Source: Chthonomonas sp. UBA2017
GTDB taxonomy: Bacteria; Armatimonadota; Fimbriimonadia; Fimbriimonadales; Fimbriimonadaceae
Reading direction: 5' to 3'
Length of the DNA: 64,000 bases
NCBI GenBank assembly: GCA_002335425.1
Contig: DDCB01000036.1
Location: 1-64,000, forward strand
Shown: piece by piece, positions 33,344 through 42,008 of the stretch
Numbering within the stretch: the first letter of the stretch is position 1
Layout: each line of letters opens with the position of its first letter
The notes under the pieces: generated by a model
Told to the model about the DNA's origin: nothing
Databases searched by the model: none
The model's input: only the letters and a program-made list of their open reading frames with translations
Translations under genes and position numbers: made by a program

Positions 33344-33355
33344 GCCTAGCAACAA

Positions 33356-33403
33356 TGAAAGGTGCCTCGATACGCAGATTTCCTGCGATCGAGGCACCTT
33401 TCA
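33356..33403. terminator. bidirectional terminator hairpin between etfA and pepF
   Basis: TGAAAGGTGCCTCGAT (33356-33371) and CGCAG (33373-33377) pair with CTGCG (33383-33387) and the complementary arm at 33388-33403. That is 21 pairs with one bulged A and a five-base loop. The A/T-rich base of the stem gives short T runs on both strands. It separates two convergent genes. Confidence 0.8.
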
Positions 33404-33405
33404 AC

Positions 33406-35205
33406 TTAGCGAGTCAATTGCTCAAATTCGTCAATATCTTGCCGAACAACCTGTAAGCTCTGCGCCCAAAACTCTTCCGATTCGATGTCGATCCCAAACC
33501 TGCGCCCGAGCGAAGCGGCATCGTCCATTCCTGTGCTGCTCAGCAAGTCGTCATAGTTCGATCGGAAGGCATCTGGCTCGGCCTGATATTGTGCATAAAG
33601 CCCTAAACCAAAGAGCAAGCCAAACATGTAAGGAAAGTTGTAGAAAGCTCGCCCATAATAGTGAGGCTTAGCTGCCCACATATAGGGATGAAGGGCGTTC
33701 GAATCAAGCCCATCCCCATAGGTCTCTTTCTGCGACCAAGTCATGAGCTCACAGAGCTCTTGCGGGCTTAATTCTCGTTGCTTTCGTTGATTGAAGACCG
33801 CCTCTTCGAACAAGTAGCGAGACGAGATATCGACCACCACTTGGCAAGCCCCCATCAGCGAGGTTTCGAGAATATCCAGCTTCTCTTCCGGTGAGGCCGT
33901 TTGAAGGGCCCCTTTCTTGATGATTGTTTCGCAGAAAATGCTGGCGGTTTCTGCCAAAGTCATCGGCGTTTGTTTCTGATACGGCGTGCGCGTCGCCATA
34001 CAAACATTGTGATAAGCATGACCCAGCTCATGGGCCAAGGTGCTCACCCACTTGAACGACGGCACATAGTTCAGAAGGACTCGGGATTCATCGCCGCGCG
34101 TCCCCATGCAAAAGGCCCCATCTCGCTTCCCCGGACGAGGGGCCACGTCGATCCAGTTCTCGCGGTAAGACCGCTCGGCAAACTCGCGCAATTTGCTCGA
34201 ATACGTGCCGAACTGCTCCGCCACAAAGTCGCACGCTTCTTGGTAATCCCAAGCCCGGCTGCTCGCTCCGATCGGAGCAAACATATCGTAAAAAGCGAGC
34301 TTCCCACCAGGGATGCCGAGCTTTCGAGCTTTCGCATCCAAATATCGCCGAAAATCAGGAAAGCTCTTCTTGGCCGCGCTCATCATCGCGTCCAAAGCCT
34401 GGCGCGACATATGGGCCGTAAAGCACGCCTCGTCGAGCGGAGAATTCCAACCTCGTTTTTGAAGAAGCGTCAGCGACTCGCCTTTGATCCCGTTCATCGA
34501 GGCCGCCAAAATCACGTCGACCTGGCTCCAGGCATCGAGCTCGGCATCATAAGCCGCCTTGCGGACGCTTCGGTCCGAGTCCATCGCGTAGTTCCGTACG
34601 CTGCTCATCGGAATGGTCTCCGTCCGCCCTCCGATTTCGAGCGTGACTTCGAGCTGACTCGTGACGTTGCCGTGGAGCTTGGCCCAGGCTGTGCTCCCGC
34701 TCAGCTTGAGCTCGGCGGCCAACATCTCTTCGGGCATCGACATCTGGTGGCGCGCTAACCGATGGGCTTTTCGAACGGCAAACGAGTGCGATTCAGCGAC
34801 TCCGCTTTTCAGAATGAGAGCCTCGACGTCGACCGTTCCAAGCCAAGCCGTCAGCCGAGTGTTCAACTTCGCTAAATCGGAGCCCACGAGCTGAAGCTCA
34901 CTTTCTTTCGCTTGGGCCAGGGTGTCCCGCGAGTCGGTGGTCACGAAGCCGGCAATATACGCCCCAACGAGACGCATCCGCTCGGTGAGCGTGTTCATCC
35001 CCACCGTCACTTCGTCAAAAACTTCAGCCGTTTGTTCAGGCGTTCGACCGGGCGAATCCGGGCCGATTTGGTGATGATTCAACAACACGCCGAGTTGGGC
35101 CGTTGCTTCCTTGAGCGAGGCAAATTCTTGCTCAAACTCGGCGGATTGGAGGCTCGGAAAATAGGGGGTCATGTCCCATCGCGGGGCTTCGGTGACGGCG
35201 CTCAT
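33406..35205 (-). CDS. pepF: oligoendopeptidase F family (M3B) metallopeptidase
   Basis: 599 residues. Zinc-dependent cytoplasmic endopeptidase that cleaves short peptides. The zinc motif HELGH lies near residue 388 in TLAHELGHAYHN, followed about 25 residues later by the third ligand in LAETASIFCETII. The N-terminal helical region (oligo-F domain) and the C-terminal YFYNFPYMFG-like signature (YGRAFYNFPYMFGLLFGLGL) are as expected. No signal peptide, so cytosolic. Its 5' end is close to the divergent GHL10 gene, so the two probably share a short promoter region. Confidence 0.94.
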   Translation of the reverse strand: MSAVTEAPRWDMTPYFPSLQSAEFEQEFASLKEATAQLGVLLNHHQIGPDSPGRTPEQTAEVFDEVTVGMNTLTERMRLVGAYIAGFVTTDSRDTLAQAKESELQLVGSDLAKLNTRLTAWLGTVDVEALILKSGVAESHSFAVRKAHRLARHQMSMPEEMLAAELKLSGSTAWAKLHGNVTSQLEVTLEIGGRTETIPMSSVRNYAMDSDRSVRKAAYDAELDAWSQVDVILAASMNGIKGESLTLLQKRGWNSPLDEACFTAHMSRQALDAMMSAAKKSFPDFRRYLDAKARKLGIPGGKLAFYDMFAPIGASSRAWDYQEACDFVAEQFGTYSSKLREFAERSYRENWIDVAPRPGKRDGAFCMGTRGDESRVLLNYVPSFKWVSTLAHELGHAYHNVCMATRTPYQKQTPMTLAETASIFCETIIKKGALQTASPEEKLDILETSLMGACQVVVDISSRYLFEEAVFNQRKQRELSPQELCELMTWSQKETYGDGLDSNALHPYMWAAKPHYYGRAFYNFPYMFGLLFGLGLYAQYQAEPDAFRSNYDDLLSSTGMDDAASLGRRFGIDIESEEFWAQSLQVVRQDIDEFEQLTR

Positions 35206-35275
35206 GCTCCCTTTCTACCCGTTTCCAAAAGTTCTGGTTCCCGCACCCAGGACCGGCCTTCCTGTCAGACCCATA

Positions 35276-36745
35276 ATGGGAAAGATGACGACGATTCTGG
35301 CCTCCGCTCTGATGTCGGGACTGCTCGGCGCGCCGCCCCAGCCACCTGCGCTTCCACGCGAGTTTCGCGGCCTGTGGGTTGCGACCGTCGCGAACATCGA
35401 CTTCCCTACGCGGCCCGGGCTCGATGCCGAGTCGATGGATCAGGAGCTGGTCCAACTTGTGGCCCGCGCCCGCCAGGCCGGGATCAATGCCTTGCTGTAT
35501 CAAGCCCGGCCCACCGGAGATGCCGCCTACGCAAGTTCACTGGAGCCCTGGAGCGAGTATTTAGGCCCCCGTCGGCCAACCGGCTGGGACCCACTGGCGC
35601 GGCTCATCTCGCTCGCCCACGGCGCGGGCATCGAGGTCCATGCGTGGATCAACCCGTTCCGGGCTCGCCACAGCACCCTCAAAAACCCCCTCGGCCCCAC
35701 TCATCTCGGCGTCGTTCATCCCGACACGATGGTGGAATACGGCAATCAGCTCTGGTTCAATCCGGCCGATTCTCGCGTCCAAGCCCGGGCCTTGACCGTT
35801 GCGCGCGACTTTTTGCGGCGATACCCGCTTGACGGCCTCCACATGGACGACTATTTTTATCCCTATCCGCTGGTCAGCGGCGGCAAGCGAATTCCGTTCG
35901 ACGACGGTGCCACCTATCAGGCGTACCGCCAGCGAGGGGGTCCGCTCGATCTGGCAGCTTGGCGTCGACACCGAATCAACCAATTTGTCCAAAACCTGGG
36001 CCAAGTGGTCCGCAAAGAGCGACCCTCAGCTCGATATGGCATCAGCCCCTTCGGCATCTATCGACCGGGAATCCCCCGAGGCATCGAGGCGGGGCTCGAC
36101 CCTTACGTCGATCTTTCGGCAGACGCCTTACTTTGGCTCAAACGAGGCTGGATCGACTACTTAGCACCGCAGTTGTACTGGCCTCTGGAGAGCAAAGGCC
36201 AACCCTTTGAGCCCCTCCTGAGATGGTGGAAGTCACAGACCCCGGACGTGGTGCATCTTTGGCCTGGAATGAGTATCTCTCGCCTGGACCCTGACCAACA
36301 AAACTGGCCCATTTCTGAGATCGAGAATCAAGTCAACTTGGTGCGAAAGTACGAGACCGCGGGAATGATCTTTTTTAGTGCAAAAATGATCTTGAATAAC
36401 ACCAAAAACATTCGGCAAGAACTGTTTCCTCAGCTCATGAAGGAAGCAGCTCTTCCACCAGCGCTTCTTCGCGGATCGAAGACGCCGCCTCGTCCGCCTC
36501 GCTTAGCCTGGAAATCGGGGCGACTCACTTGGACTCTTGCGGATATCAAAAAGACCAAGTGGGTGACCCTTCAATCCTTCGAAAAGGGACAGTGGAAGCT
36601 TCAGAAAGTTCTGCCACCCCGAGCCGCTGGATTTGAAAACATGACCGGAGATTGGATCGCAGTTCGAACGGTCAACCTTCAGGGTCAGGAAAGTCCTCCA
36701 GTTCTTCTTCGACCTGCCAAAGGGGCAATTCGACCCGGAAACTAG
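35276..36745 (+). CDS. secreted glycoside-hydrolase-like protein (GHL10/DUF187 family)
   Basis: About 489 residues. A short hydrophobic leader (TTILASALMSGLLGAPP) suggests export. The start LPREFRGLWVATVANIDFP and the following RQAGINALLYQARPTGDA, GIEVHAWINPFRAR, DGLHMDDYFYPYP and YGISPFGIYRPG are the signature of the GHL10 TIM-barrel family, whose members are thought to act on glycans or peptidoglycan. The last ~90 residues form a fibronectin-like or jelly-roll module (LAWKSGRLTWTLAD). ATG 35276 is chosen, with 35285 also possible. The frame is open back to 35171, but that part overlaps pepF and lacks a leader. Its 3' end overlaps the convergent histidine kinase gene by 74 bases. Confidence 0.88.
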   Translation: MGKMTTILASALMSGLLGAPPQPPALPREFRGLWVATVANIDFPTRPGLDAESMDQELVQLVARARQAGINALLYQARPTGDAAYASSLEPWSEYLGPRRPTGWDPLARLISLAHGAGIEVHAWINPFRARHSTLKNPLGPTHLGVVHPDTMVEYGNQLWFNPADSRVQARALTVARDFLRRYPLDGLHMDDYFYPYPLVSGGKRIPFDDGATYQAYRQRGGPLDLAAWRRHRINQFVQNLGQVVRKERPSARYGISPFGIYRPGIPRGIEAGLDPYVDLSADALLWLKRGWIDYLAPQLYWPLESKGQPFEPLLRWWKSQTPDVVHLWPGMSISRLDPDQQNWPISEIENQVNLVRKYETAGMIFFSAKMILNNTKNIRQELFPQLMKEAALPPALLRGSKTPPRPPRLAWKSGRLTWTLADIKKTKWVTLQSFEKGQWKLQKVLPPRAAGFENMTGDWIAVRTVNLQGQESPPVLLRPAKGAIRPGN

Positions 36746-37964
36746 AGCCTCGATTCAGCTGGCTTTGAACCTGGATTGTCCCCCCATAGCTCTCGACGAG
36801 GTGGCGAACGATGCTCAGGCCGAGGCCCGTCCCGCCGCTCGCCCGCGAACGACCCTTGTCGACTCGATAGAATCTTTCAAAGATTCGGGTTTGGTGCTCA
36901 CTCGCAATTCCAATCCCCGTATCTTGGACGTGAAGGATTGCACTTTGTCCCTCGACAAAGCCGGCAACGCGAACCGAACCTTGCACCGTATACTTGATCG
37001 CATTATCAACAAGATTGAGGACAATCTGAGTCAACCTTTCGTGCGGCACCGCGGCAAAGACTTCAGGAGAAGTTTCTGCTGTCAACTCCAGTTTTTTCTT
37101 CTTCGCTTTTGGCTGTAACTGTCGCACGACTTCAGCGATGATTTCGCCCAAGTCTGAAACCCCACTTTGATGCTCTTCCGACTCGGCGCTACTCAGCAAC
37201 AGAAGATCGTCCACGATCGACGTGAGTCGGTCAATTTCGTTCATGATCTTATCCAGATACCGCTTTTGCAAAGGCGGATCAGGCACCGAAAGATCGTCCA
37301 ACGTTTCGGCCATCGCCCGAATCGAGCTCATCGGAGTCCGGAGCTCGTGAGAAACGTTTGCAACAAAGTCTTGACGAACTCGCTCCAAGCGCCGCAGGTC
37401 AGTCACGTCGTAGATGCTCAAAAAGACCCGAGGGCGGTCGGCCGACTCGGGCCAAGCCCGGGCGATCCCCGTGCGATCGCCGCCGGTCCCGAGCCGAATT
37501 TCTGCGGTCACTGGAAGCTGCTTTTGGCCTGCATCCAGAACAATTTTTTGGAGCTCTTGCGACAGGCTGACCGCAAGGATGGATCGGCCGGTCGGCTCCT
37601 CAAACCGAAAAAGCTTGATCGCCGCACGATTGGCATACTCGATGTTGCCGCGATCGTCCAAAACGCAAATCGCCGTATCGAGTCCTTCGGCCAGCTCATC
37701 GATCATCTCTCGCAGGCCGCTCAGTCGTCGCTCGGCCAACATCGTGCGCTTTTCTTCTCGACGCGCCGCTTCGAGGGCATTCAAGAGTCGACCTCGAAGT
37801 GCCGCCGTAAGCCCAACTGCACCCAAGCTCACGACGAGACCCAGAGTCATCCAGGCGACATGGGCCCCGCCCATCACCCAGCTCAAAACCCAGCACACCG
37901 GCGCGAGAAAAGCCAGCAAGATCGCGAGAATCGCGAGTCTCTTTCCGGTCCGAGCGGAGTTCAT
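36672..37964 (-). CDS. PhoR-like sensor histidine kinase
   Basis: 430 residues. Two transmembrane helices at about 9-31 and 36-56 with only a short loop between, so stimulus sensing is probably intramembrane or through the cytoplasmic PAS domain (VLDDRGNIEYANRAAIKLF). The phosphoacceptor is His206 in SHELRTPMSSIRAMAETL. The ATPase part has NLVDNAIKYT, DTGIGIASEHQTRIFERFYR and GGTGLGLSIVRHLVESYGG. All catalytic boxes are intact. No response-regulator gene is adjacent, so its partner must be encoded elsewhere. Its 3' end runs 74 bases into the convergent hydrolase gene. Confidence 0.93.
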   Translation of the reverse strand: MNSARTGKRLAILAILLAFLAPVCWVLSWVMGGAHVAWMTLGLVVSLGAVGLTAALRGRLLNALEAARREEKRTMLAERRLSGLREMIDELAEGLDTAICVLDDRGNIEYANRAAIKLFRFEEPTGRSILAVSLSQELQKIVLDAGQKQLPVTAEIRLGTGGDRTGIARAWPESADRPRVFLSIYDVTDLRRLERVRQDFVANVSHELRTPMSSIRAMAETLDDLSVPDPPLQKRYLDKIMNEIDRLTSIVDDLLLLSSAESEEHQSGVSDLGEIIAEVVRQLQPKAKKKKLELTAETSPEVFAAVPHERLTQIVLNLVDNAIKYTVQGSVRVAGFVEGQSAILHVQDTGIGIASEHQTRIFERFYRVDKGRSRASGGTGLGLSIVRHLVESYGGTIQVQSQLNRGSSFRVELPLWQVEEELEDFPDPEG

Positions 37965-37990
37965 GAGTCCTTAGTTTACGCTCCATCTCG

Positions 37991-37996
37991 TATACT
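37991..37996 (+). promoter_or_regulatory. TATACT -10 element of hslV (near-leaderless)
   Basis: TATACT ends eight bases before the hslV ATG at 38005, placing the expected transcript start at or within two bases of the start codon. The -35 region is weak. It resembles the arrangement ahead of the VOC gene. Confidence 0.45.
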
Positions 37997-38004
37997 GGCG
38001 CACG

Positions 38005-38550
38005 ATGATACGCTCAACCACCGTGGTCGGAGTGACGCGAGACGGCCAAACGAGCCTGGCTGCCGACGGTCAAGTCACCTTCGGCGAAGCCACGATCTTA
38101 AAGAGAAGCGCCCGAAAGGTCCGCCGGATCGCGGGAGGGCGAGTCATCTTGGGCTTTGCGGGATCGGTCGCCGACGCCCAAGCACTCAGCGACCGCCTGG
38201 AGATCAAGCTGGATGCTCACGGCGGGAGTCTGCGCCGGGCCGCGGTCGAATTCGTCAAGGATTGGCGAACGGATAAGATTCTTCGCCAGCTCAACGCCAT
38301 GATCCTTGCCGCGGATTCTGAAGGGATGTTGCTCCTGAGCGGAGATGGGAACGTCATTGAGCCCGACGAAGGCGTCGCCGCCATCGGATCGGGCGGACCC
38401 TACGCCTTGGCGGCGGCCCGGAGCCTCGTGCGGCATACGTCGCTCACGGCCGAAGCCATTGCCCGCGAATCGCTGCTCGTGGCCGCAGAGATTTGCGTCT
38501 ACACGAACGACCAAATTATTCAAGAAAATCTGCCGCTGACCAGCTCATGA
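38005..38550 (+). CDS. hslV: HslV-type proteasome-like peptidase (N-terminal Thr hydrolase)
   Basis: 181 residues. Peptidase subunit of the HslUV (ClpQY) protease. The alignment-defining stretches are present: TTVVGVTRDGQTSLAADGQV, RKVRRIAGGRVILGFAGSVAD, VEFVKDWRTDKILRQLNAMI, AIGSGGPYALAAARSLV and the C-terminal ICVYTNDQIIQENL. The N-terminus MIRSTT has three residues between the initiator Met and TT, so the active Thr (or Ser) would be exposed by removal of a short propeptide rather than just Met. The usual neighbour hslU is not here; instead the stop overlaps the start of a MarR regulator gene by four bases. Confidence 0.93.
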   Translation: MIRSTTVVGVTRDGQTSLAADGQVTFGEATILKRSARKVRRIAGGRVILGFAGSVADAQALSDRLEIKLDAHGGSLRRAAVEFVKDWRTDKILRQLNAMILAADSEGMLLLSGDGNVIEPDEGVAAIGSGGPYALAAARSLVRHTSLTAEAIARESLLVAAEICVYTNDQIIQENLPLTSS

Positions 38551-38990
38551 GCCAACCGCGACTTGTCGGCCTGATCGCGACGATTCACGAGCTTCAGGCT
38601 GCCTTTCTGGAGCCAGTTTTGCGCCAAGAAGGGTTGACCTGGAGCCTCTTTCAGTTGCTTTCGCTCGTCAACTCCAGTCCCAGCCCGGTTCACCAAGCCC
38701 AAATCGCCGAGGAGCTTGGCATCACTCCGGCCTCACTCAGCGAAGCCTTGGATGCGGCAAGTCGGAAAGGATGGATCGAACGGACCTCCGAACCGAGTGA
38801 CCGACGAAAAAAGTCCATTGCCCTCACCCCAAAAGCCGAATCGGCCCTGGCCCAAGTGCTCGCCGCCACCGAGCAGTGCGAGCGAATCGCTACCGTGGGC
38901 TTCACCGCATCTGAGCGGAGCCAACTTGCCCAAGCCCTACGCCGGATATCCCGCCAGCTCGGGAGTGTTCTCGAAGAAAAGTCCACCTAA
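38547..38990 (+). CDS. MarR-family transcriptional regulator
   Basis: 147 residues. A winged helix-turn-helix of MarR type is visible: LTWSLFQLLSLVNSSPSPVH, QAQIAEELGITPASLSEALD (recognition region), the wing RKGWIERTSEPSDRRKKSI and LTPKAESALAQVL, flanked by dimerisation helices at both ends. The ATGA overlap with hslV implies coupled translation. The ligand and target operon are unknown. It has no divergent target gene beside it, so autoregulation of hslV-marR is only a guess. Confidence 0.88.
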   Translation: MSQPRLVGLIATIHELQAAFLEPVLRQEGLTWSLFQLLSLVNSSPSPVHQAQIAEELGITPASLSEALDAASRKGWIERTSEPSDRRKKSIALTPKAESALAQVLAATEQCERIATVGFTASERSQLAQALRRISRQLGSVLEEKST

Positions 38991-39050
38991 TACATCGCCA
39001 CTTTTTCCCATTCTCTTGCGTCTTGTTGCACAAGAGGCACGAGAAAGCTG

Positions 39051-39416
39051 ATGCTCAGGATTGTGGGAGTTCAACGTTCGGCGACAGTCGAGAGTGAGTT
39101 TGTTCTTTTGCAGAATCAGAGTGCGATGCGGATCGGCATCCGCGGGCACGCCTTGCTCAGCGAGCGCGATCTGCTCCAGGCCTCCGGAGCTGCCGTTCTG
39201 AATGAGGATGAGATTGTTCCGCCGAGTGCCTATATCATGGTGCGCTCGGGGTCCGGGCGAAATCGATGGGGAAAATCCAAAGACGGTGCTTTGGTTTATC
39301 ACCTCTTTCTTGGAGCCTCACGACCCCTTTGGCCGGGAGAGTCCGGGGCCCTACACCTGTTGCATATTCAGCACTCTTACAGCGAGCGAAGAGAGCCGGT
39401 TCTGATGGTCTCTTAA
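39051..39416 (+). CDS. small lamin-tail-like (LTD) domain protein
   Basis: 121 residues, no signal peptide or membrane helix. The pattern SEFVLLQNQS, IRGHALLSE, DEIVPPSAYIMVRSGSGRN, VYHLFLGASRPLWPG and GALHLLHIQHSYSE follows the Ig-like LTD fold of bacterial lamin-tail domain proteins, in which 'EYVVIKN' and 'HTGSG' occupy the same places. Bacterial LTDs usually sit in exported nucleases or surface proteins; a free-standing cytosolic one is odd. This assignment is by eye and could be wrong. The stop TAA interlocks with the stop of pth on the other strand. Confidence 0.6.
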   Translation: MLRIVGVQRSATVESEFVLLQNQSAMRIGIRGHALLSERDLLQASGAAVLNEDEIVPPSAYIMVRSGSGRNRWGKSKDGALVYHLFLGASRPLWPGESGALHLLHIQHSYSERREPVLMVS

Positions 39417-40009
39417 GACTGGTTCCAAGCCTCAATTGCTCGATCTAATCCACTCGAACCCATCGCTTCGAATCCGGCATAGATTTTGCGAAACGCTTGT
39501 TCAATATCCACTCGCTCTTCGGGTCGAAATCGGCTCAGAACATGGCTCACAGTTTCGTCATCACTCTTATCGATTCCGATCCGAATTCGCGGATAGTCCT
39601 GGGTGCCTAAACTCTGAGCAATCGACCGGTGACCATTGTGTCCTCCGGCTCCCCCTTTCATCCGGGCGCGGACCTTCCCCACCGGAAGGTCGAGATCGTC
39701 GGTGATGACGATCAGCTGCGAAGCTTTTAGTCCATACTCATGCAGGAGGATCTTGATGCATTGCCCGCTCAAATTCATGAAGGTCATCGGCTTGAGAAGG
39801 ACGACGGGTAAGTCACAAAGTTGACCGACGCCATAGACGCCCCGATGCTTGCGAATCTTGAGAACAATCCCACTTTTTTCCGCCAGTCGATCGACACAAT
39901 CAAACCCGACATTATGCCGAGTTCCCGAGTATTCTGGGCCCGGATTGCCGAGTCCGGCTATGATCCACTCGGGAGGAAGCGTGGGCTCGACTGATTTTCG
40001 TCTAAACAT
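39413..40009 (-). CDS. pth: peptidyl-tRNA hydrolase
   Basis: 198 residues. It recycles tRNA from peptidyl-tRNA dropped by the ribosome. The family motifs are complete: AGLGNPGPEYSGTRHNVGF (with catalytic His), PMTFMNLSG, the DDLDLP loop with the catalytic Asp, and GGAGGHNGHRSI. The ATG gives a short basic extension (MFRRKSVEPTLPP) ahead of the conserved start. The gene begins inside the last 52 bases of uppP. Confidence 0.95.
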   Translation of the reverse strand: MFRRKSVEPTLPPEWIIAGLGNPGPEYSGTRHNVGFDCVDRLAEKSGIVLKIRKHRGVYGVGQLCDLPVVLLKPMTFMNLSGQCIKILLHEYGLKASQLIVITDDLDLPVGKVRARMKGGAGGHNGHRSIAQSLGTQDYPRIRIGIDKSDDETVSHVLSRFRPEERVDIEQAFRKIYAGFEAMGSSGLDRAIEAWNQS

Positions 40010-40884
40010 ACGACTGAATGGGCTCCGTATTGAGCGGATTTTGTTGGGGCCTCACCATCCATCGGCCGGAGAATTCCCTGCTGCAAAAGGATCAAAAGAG
40101 CCACGCCGAGCAAGAGCCGATAAATAATGAAGATCCACGAAGATTTGGTCGCGAGAAACTTGAGCAAGAATGCAATGGATGCATAGCCACTCATGAAGGC
40201 GGCGACGTTCGCCAAAATCACAACTCCAGCTTGGGGTCCGAAAAAGACGTCGCGATGCTCCGCAATCTGAAACACGCCCGCCAAAAAGATCGCCGGAACA
40301 CTCAGCAAAAAGCTGAATTTGGCCGCAGTAGACCGGTCAAAGCCAAAGAACATGGCTCCCGTCATCGTCGATCCACTTCGGCTCGCCCCGGGGATGAGCG
40401 CAATGCACTGCCAAAGACCGACCCAAAGGCCGTCCACCGGGCGGACCGAGTCCAGGGCGCGCTTCTTGCTCCCGATCACCTCAGCCGCACCCATCAAAAG
40501 CCCGATGCCGATCAGCATCCCGGCCACCACATAGAGCGAGCGAAAATCCCCTTCAATCTGGTCCTTCAACGCGAATCCCAGGATGGAGATCGGAATCGTG
40601 CCCCAGAAAATGGCCCACCCCATCTTGGCATCGGGCCCCAGGGGAGTCCCTTTTTCACGGCGAAAGCTCCCCACCCACCCCCGAAAGGCGAGAGCGAGCT
40701 CGGATCGAAAGTAGATCAAGACCGCCAGCAAAGTGCCGAGTTGAATCGCCGCCGTAAATGGTGCTCCCGGGTCCGGCCACCCCGCGAGCGCCGGGATCAC
40801 CCGAATATGCCCAGTGCTGCTAATAGGCAGGAATTCCGTAATTCCTTGCACAATTCCTAAAATGATGGCTTGGAGGGCGTCCAT
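39958..40884 (-). CDS. uppP: undecaprenyl-diphosphatase
   Basis: Integral membrane BacA/UppP enzyme that dephosphorylates undecaprenyl pyrophosphate to regenerate the lipid carrier for peptidoglycan and surface glycans. The first 270 residues are standard: GIVQGITEFLPISSTGHIRV (catalytic Glu region), PGASRSGSTMTGAMFFG (second conserved motif) and about eight hydrophobic helices. The last ~40 residues (after LLQQGILRPMDGEAP) are a polar extension not seen in the family, produced because the gene runs 52 bases into pth. Its 5' end overlaps wecB by 28 bases. It is the downstream end of the surface-glycan cluster. Confidence 0.95.
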   Translation of the reverse strand: MDALQAIILGIVQGITEFLPISSTGHIRVIPALAGWPDPGAPFTAAIQLGTLLAVLIYFRSELALAFRGWVGSFRREKGTPLGPDAKMGWAIFWGTIPISILGFALKDQIEGDFRSLYVVAGMLIGIGLLMGAAEVIGSKKRALDSVRPVDGLWVGLWQCIALIPGASRSGSTMTGAMFFGFDRSTAAKFSFLLSVPAIFLAGVFQIAEHRDVFFGPQAGVVILANVAAFMSGYASIAFLLKFLATKSSWIFIIYRLLLGVALLILLQQGILRPMDGEAPTKSAQYGAHSVVCLDENQSSPRFLPSGS

Positions 40885-42008
40885 GACTTTTCTTCTGGGC
40901 TCTCCATCCCTAAGAGCCTCAACGCATGATATCGGATTCGGGGCGCGGCCCGCCCGTCGCCATAGGGGCTGGTGGCTTGCGCCATCTTCGTGTAGGCGGC
41001 CGGGTCGCGAAGAAGGGTCAGAGCCTCGGACTCGATGCGGGCCTCGTCCGATCCAACGAGCTTGGCGGTCCCGACGGCCACTCCCTCCGGACGTTCAGTC
41101 GTCTCTCGCAAGACCAAAACCGGAATTCCAAACGCGGGCGCTTCCTCTTGAATCCCGCCAGAATCCGTCAAGATTATGCGGCAAACTTGCATCAATTTGA
41201 CAAACTCGGCATAGGCCGGAGGCTCAATGAGACGAACCCGAGGATGATCCCCCAAGATTCGCTCAAGGACTTCGCGAACCACCGGATTGCGATGCATCGG
41301 CACCACCCCGAGAAGGTCTGGCTCAGCTTCCAAGATTCGGCGAAAAGCGCGCGAAATCCGCTCTTGGGCCGCGCCCCAGTTCTCTCGCCGGTGTGTCGTC
41401 AGCATCAATATTCGGCCTGAATGCTCAGCAAACCACTCTTTGGGCTCGTGTTGAGCGACGTAATGCACCGCGTCAATCCCCGTGTTTCCGGTGACAAAGA
41501 TGACTTCTGAAGGCACTCGCTCCAGGCGGAGTTGCTCGGCGTTGACCTCCGTAGGGCAGTAGTGGTGGCTCGCCACCAGACTGCTCGCGCGGCGATTGAA
41601 CTCCTCGGGAAAGGGGTCATTGATCACGGGAGTGCGGAGCCCGGCTTCCACATGGGCGAAAGGAATTTGTCGATAAAACGCCGCTAAACTTGCAACAAAC
41701 GTCGTAGTTGTGTCGCCTTGAGCGATGATGAGCTGAGGCTGAACCTCTCCGAGCCACCGGTCCAGTCCGACCAGGGCACGGCTCGTGACCTCGGCCAGAG
41801 TCTGCCCGTGGGTCATGATCTCCAGGTCGTGGTCAGCGCGGATGCCAAAGGTGCCCAAAGCCTGGTCGAGCATTTCGCGATGCTGCCCGGTCGAAAGAAC
41901 AAGCGGCTCAACCCGATCCGAGTAACGCTGGAGCTCCAAGATCACCGGAGCCATCTTGATCGTGTCGGGCCGTGTCCCGACGATGCAAGCCACCCTAGGC
42001 CGCGCCAT
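40857..42008 (-). CDS. wecB: UDP-N-acetylglucosamine 2-epimerase (non-hydrolysing)
   Basis: 383 residues. Interconverts UDP-GlcNAc and UDP-ManNAc. Motifs: CIVGTRPDTIKMAPVI, STGQHREMLDQAL, IAQGDTTTTFVAS, FAHVEAGLRTPVINDPFPEE, LTTHRRENWG and TDSGGIQEEAPAFGIPVLVLR. It is part of the minus-strand polysaccharide cluster, starting within the end of wecA. The product could go into a teichoic-acid-like or ManNAc-containing exopolysaccharide. No ManNAc dehydrogenase (wecC) is in the window. Confidence 0.95.
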   Translation of the reverse strand: MARPRVACIVGTRPDTIKMAPVILELQRYSDRVEPLVLSTGQHREMLDQALGTFGIRADHDLEIMTHGQTLAEVTSRALVGLDRWLGEVQPQLIIAQGDTTTTFVASLAAFYRQIPFAHVEAGLRTPVINDPFPEEFNRRASSLVASHHYCPTEVNAEQLRLERVPSEVIFVTGNTGIDAVHYVAQHEPKEWFAEHSGRILMLTTHRRENWGAAQERISRAFRRILEAEPDLLGVVPMHRNPVVREVLERILGDHPRVRLIEPPAYAEFVKLMQVCRIILTDSGGIQEEAPAFGIPVLVLRETTERPEGVAVGTAKLVGSDEARIESEALTLLRDPAAYTKMAQATSPYGDGRAAPRIRYHALRLLGMESPEEKSWTPSKPSF

